From: Cadophora sp. MPI-SDFR-AT-0126
Lineage: Eukaryota; Ascomycota; Leotiomycetes; Helotiales; Ploettnerulaceae
Reading direction: 5' to 3'
Length of the DNA: 64,000 nucleotides
Assembly (NCBI GenBank): GCA_020747065.1
Contig: JAGMVK010000009.1
Location: 2,356,001 to 2,420,000, forward strand
The translations under genes were made by a program, and so were the position numbers. Below the pieces are notes generated by a model, which was given only the letters and a program-made list of their open reading frames with translations, was not told where the DNA came from and made no database searches. This document shows, piece after piece, positions 43,301 to 53,512 of the stretch; the stretch's first letter is position 1, and every line of letters starts with the position of its first letter.

Positions 43301-44156
43301 ACTCGCTCGTGAGCGAAGAATTTGCCATAAACCCATCAGGCGTTGGAACGCGTCTTGCATTATCGTGGAACGAACTTGGCGTGGCTCACATGATGAATTC
43401 GCAGTGGCAAAAAGGAGAAGAGTGTTGCCAAAAGGCAATCGATATAATGCGAGAAGAAAACCTTCCTCAAACTATGTGGTCTTTCGCTCGTGTCAATCTA
43501 GGTCAAGCATACTGGCTCATGGGCGAAATCGAAAAATCACTTTCTGTCCTTCTGGAAGGGCTTTCTGTTCGTGAGGCTGCGTACGGCCTCAATGACCGCG
43601 AGCCATTCATGTAAGTTCAAGTTCCCGCGATTATCCGAACCCAGGGCATTCTGACATGCTTGCCATTAAGTACCGGAAGATTCCTCCATGCCTGGGGGAA
43701 TGTTAAGGCTACCCAAGGGAATCTGGATGAGGGTTTTGCATACCACCAAAGGGCCCTGCTTCAATATCGGTCCACAGTCGGTGAGAATCACCATCGAACG
43801 GCCGCCGCGTGTTACAAAGTCGCAGAGCACTATGCGCGACTAAACCAACATGAGGCTGCAATGTACGTTCCCTGTCCCGCCTTGACTAGGAAAGAAGCTA
43901 ATACTAGGATGCTAGAAAACTGCTTAACCAGGCTCTCAAGGTATACAGTGCCCGTACGGCTTACAGGCCGGAACGAGCCAGGGTCCACTATAAAAAAAGC
44001 CAAGTGCTATTGTCCCTGGGAAAGATGAGCGAGGCGAAAGCCTCGCTTGAGGTCAGCAGTCAGTTGTACCGTGAGATGGTGCCGGGTGGTTTGCAGCCCA
44101 CGGGAGAACTCAGTGAGGCGGACCTGGAAAGACTCGTTGTGTTTTGGTCAAGATAA
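40331..44156 (+). pseudogene. Decayed NLR-like gene: alpha/beta-hydrolase, NB-ARC, TPR
   Basis: Three modules follow in order. A hydrolase-like N-terminal domain begins near 40400 (YAFDYILPPASETFSWQ), has TAA at 40577-40579, then continues with HPIAIIGHSLGGLIVKEV (serine nucleophile motif GHSLG). After a 116-nt intron at 41107-41222 comes ELVQTNAKNERLLALDSDH. The NB-ARC module, 41627 to about 42950, has GPGGIGKTQ (P-loop), WLLVLDNVDD (Walker B), LATSRGP and GGYPLAI. A one-base shift near 42950 leads into a TPR region with introns 43019-43064, 43611-43670 and 43863-43915. Such genes act in fungal self/non-self recognition or signalling. Stop and shifts show decay, though the central ORF of 467 codons is open. 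Confidence 0.85.
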
Positions 44157-44376
44157 AAATAATAAAAAAATAAAAGAAGATTCCTGCCCAATGTCCTTTT
44201 AATCATCTTAAGGCTGTTGCTACGCCTCTAGTTAGCCTGCACCACCACCGCCAGGGCATTTTGCAGCCTTACCTTCGGCTTAAAGGCGCGACGAGGCTAG
44301 ATTGGCCATTGTATATTAACTTAGCGCTTGAGCCCCCCTCGTGAAGAGACCGACTGACCCAAGACACTTTCCAAGC
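44157..44376. other. Short spacer before the CorA-like gene
   Basis: Contains an A-rich stretch (44155-44180) just after the NLR-like stop and no coding features. Confidence 0.4.
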
Positions 44377-46253
44377 ATGGCTAGCCACACTGCAATGAGC
44401 GATGTTCAGATAGTTGTTATGGCGCCTCCCGAGGACCAGCAGCAGAATCGTCCGCAAGGTGGGAGCAAGCCAACCAGATCCCAAGACAGGTTTAGGCCCA
44501 ACGCAGCAGATCAGCGGTAGCCGAAGATCGTGTGAGTGAGAAGTTAGAGTTCAATACTGTGATGGAGTTTTATTGACACCTATTCCACTCTGCAGTGACA
44601 CCTCGAGAATATGTTGATGTGGTATCTGCGCATACAAAACAAGCGACGAATGCGTCTCTGTATCCAGGTCACAACTTTGAGAATCTCGCCTCCTTCCTTC
44701 AACGATCTTTCGACCCGCCGTACGAACGGACCTCATCATTGCCCCGCCTGGATTCCCCTGGGTTCCTCGTCACTCTCCATGCCATTCACGCTTCCAAGCC
44801 GCGGAGTATACATCACTTCGCCAGCGAGGGCGATCTAATCAAGTCGGTGGAGGTTGGCAAGGATGGCCCATTAAGCGGATCCGGTATATTATTCTTGCGT
44901 GGCCAACCTTCTCTTGGCTGGTTAGCAGTTATCGGGGCCATGTTGCGGATCGATCCGGAATACTTTCAGAGCCATTTAGATTTCCGTGCAGCGTTCGGGC
45001 GGCTCGACTACTACCCGCTACCTTCATTGCCTTCGTACTCAAACCATATTATCAAGTTACGCTATGTGACAATTGGCCACCGAAACCTAAGACGACGAGA
45101 CGCAGACCAACGCGATATCGATCACCTGCGATCACACGGCCACAGTGAAATGCGCAGATACTTGCATGCTCTCAACCAGGCCTTGGAATCCCGGATCGGT
45201 CCGGGGGATTCTATTGTCCGAGAATACTTGGTTCATGATCTCACGCATTTCACTATTGAACAGGACATCTCATTATGTGTGACTAGAACGGAGGATGGCT
45301 GGGTTGGTAAAAAACCCTTTCTATAATTTGAAGCGGCCGCCGAGAACTAATGTATTGTAGCTCTTGTCTGGCTTGACACAGGTAGAGACCTAGCATCAGG
45401 TCCGGAGGGTCCGTGGCTGGAATTAGAGGACCGAGATACCACATGGCCCTCGACCAGCTTTTACCCTACTATCCAGCATCAACCGCGGGTAGGTCTCAAA
45501 CCTCACCGAACAGCGATCCCACAAAACGAACGGCCAAGCCTCAGGTTTGTACAAAGCGCATCGCTGTTGCCGCTGGACTATGGAAAGTTTTTGGACCCTG
45601 TCCTGATGGCTTCTGACCCCTTCTATGCCATGAATGATCTCTTCCAGTTTGTGGCCTACGCCGAGGTTCAATTCCTAAACATGATGGAGGCAACGGTTGC
45701 CGAAGAAACAGGCTATCTCTCTCTTACAAAGGAGTCTCAATTGACCAATCTTCTCCACAGTCACGATGTCTTCGAAGCTCACGCTAAGCGTCTTCGTCAA
45801 AACGTCGAGACTATCCGATTCCGCGGTGGCCCAGACTGGCCAAGAACGACCGACGCAGCCCTGTACCAGAAGCGAGAAGCAGCCGCTGAAAGCCTCCTAC
45901 GGGATTATGAACACCTCCTTAGCCGGGCCGAAGCCCTTTCGGTCCGCTGCCAGCGCGGCATGGACGTCATGATCAACAAATCCATCCTCACTGAGTCCAA
46001 AAAAGCCATTGACCAGGCCCAAGAGGTGACGAAATTGACGAGACTTGCATTCATCTATATCCCCCTGAGCTTCACGACGTCGATCTTTAGCATGAACCTG
46101 AAGCCGATCTCGGATGGCCCGCACAACTTCTGGCTTTGGCTCGTCGTGTCGATGCCCATCTTGCTGGCTACCCTCGCTCCACTTATATTAGACATCTCGG
46201 CGATACCACGGAAGGCAAAAGTTGCTTGGATCAAGTTCCTTAATCTGGAGTAG
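44377..46253 (+). CDS. CorA-like membrane protein with SMN in place of GMN, three exons
   Basis: Exons 44377-44458, 44596-45306 and 45361-46253 give 561 aa; introns 137 and 54 nt. Exon 1 is inferred: it gives an ATG, the right phase and a CTGCAG acceptor, but its donor (GTGGGA) is weak. The large N-terminal region is soluble with LDYYPLPSLPSYS; the C-terminal end carries a helix, DQAQEVTKLTRLAFIYIPLS, then two transmembrane segments flanking TTSIFSMNLKPI (about 507-509). Members of the CorA Mg2+ transporter family have a GMN motif here. Its replacement by SMN may alter selectivity or indicate a non-transporting relative. Directly follows the NLR-like pseudogene. Confidence 0.75.
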
Positions 46254-47974
46254 GGATTCTTGATGTTGAGTCCGAAGCGATTGTAAAGAAGAAGAGAAAG
46301 GAAATACAAGAGAAGAGAAGATAAGATAGACCGAGAGAATCACACAAGGCTCAGAAACGGCCACGAGGCTCAGGCATGTTGGTACTACAAGGAAACCTTG
46401 GTTTGGGGGAGTAGGAAGTCACGTAGACAAGAGTTTGAGTAGGTCATGAGGATACTGTTGATCCGCATGGGTAGATCACGGCTCGCCTGAGAGCGAGGCT
46501 ATGTGCGAGAATGAAGAATAAAATGAGAAAGAAGGTCGCACTGTTTGGGATGTTTTCCACTCAGAGATTGGTTTCATGTTCACATTAAATGGTGATCTGA
46601 TCCCTGTAGCTACGCATACTTCATAGCATCACTCTGTGATATTCTGCCAGATACAACGGTTTCCTACCTAAGGTTCCACTACCGAACCATTAAAGCTTAC
46701 TTCAATCACGAGGTCATCGTAAGTGTTACAAGAAATCAAGAAAGGAAGACTTGAAAAGCGAGAAAGGGAAGTGCCGAGGATTCTCCGAAGATTTTGTTAT
46801 TAAAGCACCAGAGTTAAGGAGACGGAGAAAAACAGATTTGATAAGTTCCCATGAATGACTGGCAATTGAAGTGAAATTCGTTGAGGTATAGATGTAGCTG
46901 AGATATCGAGTCCACCCAATAAGTCAGAACTAGACCGGTCAATGAGATAAGCACAATAGTGAATTTAGCAAGGGAGAAACATTTCCGCCACGTCGAAGCT
47001 ATAGGTACCACGAGCTCGCCTTGCCGAGGGTGGTTGAATTCAATGCCCACGCGGATACTTGAATCATATAGGGGTCGAATTATTCTGTTATATCATCTTT
47101 AAAGTGTCTCGGATAAGTGAAGAAATTAGAATAGTATCGCTTTTCTTTTACATGTTATTAGAGTATAGAACAGTATTTTAAGTTTAGAAAAAATTCTTAG
47201 GCGTAAAGCACTTGCAGCCTGAGACAGATTCGGTATTAGCTAAAAGTAAAAAGTCAAATAACGTGACGATGTGCTAAATCTTACTCAGATGAACTTCTTA
47301 GGGTGCTCATGGTTCTCGGGTGAGTTACTCAAGTTACTCATGCAGCTCAAGTGAGTTGACCGAGCCGAGGGTGAGCCAAGGATGATTAACACCTCAGCAA
47401 GAGAAGCAAGCTTACTAGCTAAATGCCATAGAGAAGAACAGGGAAATAAATTGATAACACCCAACCCTTCGCTCACAGCTTGGAAGCTGCAGAATATGTA
47501 CTGGGAACTCCGCCGCGCCGGTGAAATCACACAGCAGATAATGCAGTGAGCAGCCACTAACGTTAGGTCGGCGGCTGACAATTTCACATGTTTGCAGGAT
47601 TTGGAATGTCAGACGAGATAAGAACATCAAGTTGGATTCCTTATCTTTTCAAATCAAGGCAGTGAGAGGCGGTGCTACATGAGAGCTGAGCCAAGAAGCG
47701 GGTAAAATCTCACCATAAGCGACAAGCAGAGTAATGATGACCCCTGCCTATCAAATCCCCCGGATCTCCTGATTAGGGCCATCATTGCGCTGTCGCTGGG
47801 TCTGACTGTTTCACTGAATTTGACTGGATTCTGAGACACTGATCTTGGAAGCTTTTATCATTCAACAGCAAACATGTGATGTTATCCCTGCATCCATGTT
47901 GGTAATTTTCGTTTAAATTGGAAGATCTCCTGGCCCCGTCCGATAGAACACAACCAATAACTCAACGCTTCATC
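46254..47974. other. Long gene-free stretch
   Basis: About 1.7 kb of AT-rich sequence with no supported ORF. A purine-rich tract covers 46278-46340 and imperfect GAGTTACTCAAG repeats lie at 47317-47360. No transposon ends recognised. Confidence 0.5.
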
Positions 47975-49700
47975 ATGACGACCCCCAAGCTTTTAGCATT
48001 ACCATTTCTCTCCTTCGTCTTGTACCTGTCCACCCGAGTCGTGATTTGGACTGATCTGTTCATTCGCATCTTCCTCGCAGAAAAAAACCAATCTGATAAC
48101 TCTCATAAACTCTCGTCCCCCCACCGCTTTGATACCAATGAAAATGCAGGTCCATCTTCAATCGCCTGCTTGGTCGGATATCGCGAAGACGAGAGGCTGT
48201 TTGAAGATGCACTTATAAGTTACAATGAAGCCGGCACGAAATACCTTGTCGTTGGCGTGGATGGCAATTCTGCCGAGGATGAGGAAATGGTCAAAATATT
48301 CCAGAGTCAGAAAGCCTTGAACTAAATCAGCATCTTGCTTCCGTACTTACACTGAAATTAAGGTCACGAAACCCAAACGCAAAACCATGGTTCTCCGCCT
48401 CAGCGCATGTGTCGGTCAAGTGTTCATCCAGAATCAATGGTCCAGCAAAACCGACTTCGAGCCAAAACCACAACGCGACAAGTTACCTGAACATGACTTT
48501 GAATTCCAAAAAGCATATGACTACATGTTTAATGAGGTTAAGAACTCAGGATTTCTAGACGTGATCAGAGACACGACGGACGATGTGGGGATCTGCTTCA
48601 CCCAGCCCCATCGCGACCTCAAAGAAGTTCGCCTAGCCGCATGGATCCTCTCCATTGTTCTCAAGGGCGTCGAATATCTCTGGTCCAGCGATTCCGATAC
48701 CATTGTTCTCCCAGACACGATTTTCAATCTTACGAAATTATTGCCGCAGAGCCCACAGCAGCAGGTGGTTCCGCCCTAGTCCAGCTCAACACCTCGCATT
48801 TGTCGTTCATTGCCCAAATGGCACAGACTGCTTACAACTGTGATGCGTATCTCAATCGTTCAGCACTTGGAGCAATTGGCAGATCTGAGTGTCTGAATGG
48901 GCCGGGATCGTTGTTTAGGATAGCTGCTTTGCGAACGGTTGCTGCTTCGTGGCATCATTGCCAATATCCAGCTTCGCAAACTCGCACGGTAAGACGCCTT
49001 GGGTGGAAGTTGCTCCACGGGGAGAAAGCTAAAATTTGAACAGGTCTTGAATGAAGATATGCAAGTCACGATGTTGCTCGGCAAAGAAGGATGGCGTCGC
49101 TTGTACTCAGCAGAATCCATCATCCAAACCGCGGGACCAGTAACATTGGATGGCTAGGTTGGACAACAGGTAAGCACTCCTCTGTAATTTTTTCTATCAC
49201 GAATTTTTCTACTGACATCACCATAGATTCGATGGAGCCGCGGCATCCACCTGCACCGAGTCTACGACTACCAATACATCCTATCCCAAGGCTATCTCTA
49301 CACCGCATACATGATCCGATCAGGACTTTACGACCCCTTACTCTTCATCTGGATTGCCTACTACGCTATCATAGGTCAACAATTGATCACCATCTCACTG
49401 CTGGACCTGATTTGCCTCGAAATCGTTCCTCCAGTCTACAACTACTTCCGCTCCACAAAGCCAAGAGCAGGTTTCAGCAGGACTCTGGCACATTACTTCT
49501 CGTATCGGGCGATTAGTCCCGCGTATCGGATGTATACTTTCTTGACTCCTCGTAAGGATTCATGGGCTTTACCGCCTACTGGGGCGGCTGAGGCTGTGTC
49601 AAACTGGTTTCCATGGGAAGGGGAGATGGGTTTCTTGTACCTTTGGTTCTTTATCATGACTTGTGCTGGTGGAAGAGTTATCCTGGAGATGTATGCTTAG
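47975..49700 (+). pseudogene. GT2-family polysaccharide synthase (hyaluronan/Cps1-like), broken
   Basis: The ATG at 47975 begins with a membrane-anchor segment (LLALPFLSFVLYLSTRVVIW), and SIACLVGYREDERLFEDAL is the start of the GT-A fold. Donor sugar-binding SSDSDT (DxD) is near 48695, LNEDMQVTMLL near 49045 and the (Q/R)xxRW-type acceptor motif IRWSRG near 49230, followed by three C-terminal membrane segments. Introns 48989-49043 and 49170-49226 are clear; one near 48310-48362 is less so. Coding moves frame near the TTTT run at about 48722 and meets TAG at 49155-49157 in GPVTLDG-stop-VGQQ. It would have polymerised a beta-linked sugar chain at the plasma membrane. Confidence 0.75.
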
Positions 49701-49930
49701 ATGGGAGTTGAAAGTATGTGGATGGAATGAATCAAACGTAGTTCTGTACGGTCCTGAGTATGGCACCAACAATCATGTACAAAGTGTCCCACGAAACGCC
49801 CATCTCAATTTTCGTGAGTTCCTCCTACTTGACTTCCATCACTGAGGAATGGCTAAGTAAAATTTCTGGCTGTAAATTAAGACAGTCGGTATATCCGTGT
49901 TGACTTCCAGCCCTCGAGATGGAGACGTGG

Positions 49931-52442
49931 TCACTGCCCACCGTATACAAGAGTGACATGGTCAACAACACCATGTTCAACCAGTTCCCCTCCCGGAAGT
50001 CGACTAATAACCTCAACCGCCTTCTCCAGCTTCAACTCCGCAGATACAGTCCCACTCTCACCTTCAAGCCCCCTCCAAGAAACAGTAGCTACATTCTCAC
50101 TCCCCAAACAAACCCTCGCCTTCAAGTCCCTGCTAAGTCGGACCCTCGGCGCAAAAAGCACCTTCTTCGCCCCCGGCTCCATGGGCTTCACACCCGCCAC
50201 CTCAGTACAATACTCATAAATAGGCACACTCCCCCACGCATGACAATCCGAGCGCTGCCTTACATCATCTTCCTCCCACGTCGTCAGATTCATACCCAGC
50301 ATCTTCCTATACGGCTCTAACATGCCTTCCCACATAGATTCATACACCTCATCGCCGGCAATAGCGAAGACCCGGAAAGCATAGAATTTCATCATGTAGG
50401 AGCATTTTGAGAAGGTTGGGTTTGCGAACGCGGATGTTAGGAGACGTGCGTGGTCGGAAGGAGGGGAGGCGCCGCAGAGGACGGCGAAGACTTGGCAGTG
50501 TTGCGAGTATGCTTCGTCACCAGCTATCGATGCTAGGGAGTCTGTGAAGAATTGACCGTCGTAACAGTGCTTGCGAATAGCTACCAACAAAGCTTCAGCT
50601 CTCGCTTCATACTCTGCTGCGTGTGCCGGCCTGTTAACTTGTCGGACTAGCAACGCTGATTGTTTCAGAACGTATGCGTATAGCATACTAAAGTATGTAT
50701 GACGATTGCTCTTTCTACCCGATGTAGGTACGCCTTTGTCCGGATGCTCATCCGTCGCTCCCCAGCTTGTGACCCAATCCACATACTGCCAGCAATCATA
50801 CGGCAATCCACTCACAAGTCCCAAGTCGTCGACGTGCGAGGCGAAGAACTCGAGCACGCCATCGATCCGAGGCAGGAATGACCGCGAGAACTTCTCGTCC
50901 CCGAAGAAGAGGTGGTGATCGCAAACTTGTAGAATCCAGTAGAGTGAGAAGCCGGCGATGATTTGCGGGACGTGGGATGGGAACCGCGATTGTGTGAGTC
51001 CTTCGGAGGTGATGGAAGAGGCAAACGTGATGATTGATTGGCGCATAAGACGGTCGTCGCCGCTGAGGAGGTAGTGAAAGAGCGCAACTGTGCGGGTGTC
51101 GCCTGAGTATCTGCAAGCATATCAGCAAAATTTTGGGAAAACACATTTTCGACTATACTTACTGAAGTTGTTCATAGAAAGGACAATCCGAATACCCGTC
51201 GAAGATACAATTTCTCATGGTTCTGATCGACACATCCCAAATATCCTTGCTGTTCTCATCCTTCGGTTCCGTCCAACTCGCTTTCACATCCATAGGATAA
51301 TTGACTTGTGTTGTATCCAAAGAAATCAAGTCAACCGGTGCCGAGCCTGCTGCGAGCTCAACCCGCATGACCCGGAATGTTCGAAACCAAAATGGCTCAT
51401 AGGTCACCGTCTCGCCTTCGGCTATGTCCAGAATGACCTCATCAAATGGTCCTAGAATATGCCCATTCTTCGCATCTAATCTATCCTTCTTTGTTCGAAA
51501 GAATGGATATGACCGTGGTTCGAGCTCATATCCTTCCGAGTACGTAGCTTTGAGACGAATTTGTGACTTCTTCACCGCTTCGAATTTCCATCGTACGAAA
51601 GCTGTTGAATGCACATCTGCGACGAGCTCAATGGTCTGAGATGAATTCTCCCGTAGAGTTAGTGGCTGATCCTTCGAGAAGAAGTTTTCCCACGATGCTG
51701 CATTGGTGCTGTCATTACACTTCCGTTTAAGATTGACAATGACTGAGCTTTCCTCTGGCGTGGGAATAGGCCGTGGTCGTAGGCGCCACGGTAAGAGATC
51801 GCCGTTCAGGGTTCTCATGTTGTAAGGCTTGGGAACGACAGGTAAGCTTGGAGAGGTTGGAGATATGCGTTCACTGATCTGAACAGCGCACGTTAATTCC
51901 GTCAAGTGAGAAGAGGAACGATAGATGCTCACATGCAAAAACACATCATCTACAAGCCCTGTAGGAAATAACACTCCCTCATCTACTTGAGCTGTCCAGT
52001 TCTGTTTTGAACAAAGATCCACAGATCCTTCTCCAGAGTCGATGCTCCCAACAACCGTCAGTCCGGGGAATGAAGTCCGCTCAAACGGCATGGCTGCACG
52101 GGTCGCAGCAAAGTATCTCAACACAACAACTTTGATCTCATTCGCCTCTGTCTGGAGATATGGTGCAATATCAATGGTATCGTAGTACCAGATCATGAGA
52201 CTGCTTCGACTTGGTCCGACTGCAATACGTTTCCCATTGACGTAGATTTTATACCGTGTATCAGCCGAGATATGCAGGATTGTTGAAGTGGGAACTGCAG
52301 TGAGATCAAAGTTGCGTTTGAAATTGACGATTCGTCCTGCGGTGTTGATGGATGACGGCGGACTGTCAATCCAGTCGGGTATCCATACCCAGTTGTCGTT
52401 GAGCTGACATATGACCTTCGAGACATCAGTTTTATACGGCAA
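49931..52442 (-). CDS. GH78-like alpha-L-rhamnosidase, two main exons (5' exon unresolved)
   Basis: Exon 51163-52442 plus exon 49931-51110, intron 52 nt (GTAAGT..TTGCAG), give at least 819 aa. The frame has no ATG at 52442 but is open to an acceptor-like TTAACCCAG at 52495; an upstream start exon is needed. The beta-sandwich N-terminal part has WVWIPDWIDSPPSS, RIAVGPSRSSLMIWYYDT and FERTSFPGLTVVG. The six-hairpin catalytic region carries GYSDCPFYEQLQYSGDTR and DCHAWGSVPIYEY, typical of GH78-type rhamnosidases and their relatives. No signal peptide is visible, so it may be intracellular or the secretion signal may lie in the missing exon. Likely releases rhamnose from pectin or glycosides. Confidence 0.85.
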
Positions 52443-53512
52443 GTGGATCTGATTTCGATACGAACAGCTTGCTCCTGATATAATGTCATTTCGCCTGGGT
52501 TAAGAAGTAAGTATGTAGGCTGAATCTGCTATTGGGCATGGAAGCACGAGAGATATTTTTGTCAAGAGAAACTCGGATGCTGATTGCTGCTTGCTGCTTG
52601 AGATGGATACGTTTGTCTGAGAAATCCCCCTCGATGTGCCTTCAAGTAAACATGAGCTCAGATCGGGCAAGAATAAGGAACTACGACCATATCGAAACAT
52701 CTTGTATCAAGCCTGACATCAACCGACATCGTTTCTCTCGGCAGAGAATGCCCGAACAAGCTTCGTTTCCACGTGCCTTCCTCGCTCCCCGGAACATAAA
52801 TACGCGAGCACGCTCTCCCAAAGTCTCCTCATCTCCATCCAACATCCAAGGCTAAAACATATCAAAGCAACTATTGACACATTAACCGCACCAACCAAAA
52901 GCCCCACCAAGTATCACAACTCGCCACGCCATCCAATCACTGTCAAGAATAGCCACAAAAGCTTACCTTCCACTCTTCAAGCCTTTCCCCGCGCTTCCCC
53001 GCCCGGCTGTAAAGAGCCGAAAGCTTGTGTGCTGTCCGCACTGCACCCCGTAAACAGACAAGCACTTCGAGGCTTGCCAACCCTGCCTTGCCTACTCGTG
53101 GATAAATTTGCCGAGACAGAACAAGATTCCGCTCTCTCCTGTTTTGACAGTACCACAAGATATGGGGTTGCTAACCGTTCCTGCATTGGCTTCATAAATG
53201 TCGGTCCCGAGTCAGGCTGTCAAGCCGGTTTGGAAATACCTGGGGACCCCGCTATATTCTAGGTGCTGCGGGGATCGGGGTATCTGCCATCATGAGATTC
53301 GACCGACCAACCGGTTAAGTTTGTGCAGCACACTGCAGGGGAGCTCCAACAGCTGGAATTCAAGATAAGAGCCCATTAGGACCCCTAATATCTGATCTTC
53401 AGGTCTACTCTTCCACGCCCTCGATTCCACGCGGTCCAAACCTTCTCCCCGCCTCAATCATCAGATCAACTCCTCTCCTCTGGATCTCACCGATCCAAAC
53501 TAATCCACAGCC
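52443..53512. promoter_or_regulatory. Divergent promoter with five CreA-type (SYGGRG) sites
   Basis: Lies between the rhamnosidase (left) and sugar transporter (right). Sites matching SYGGRG: CCCCGC at 52987 and 52997 (reverse), CTGGGG at 53240, CCCCGC at 53247 (reverse) and GCGGGG at 53268. Paired sites in a divergent carbon-utilisation promoter suggest glucose repression by CreA/Cre1. No protein binding is shown here. The 5' exon of the rhamnosidase may also lie at the left end. Confidence 0.5.

Noticed and set aside
52193..52489. 98-codon minus ORF with an ATG at the expected rhamnosidase start
   Set aside because: Different frame from the rhamnosidase; it would not produce the domain.
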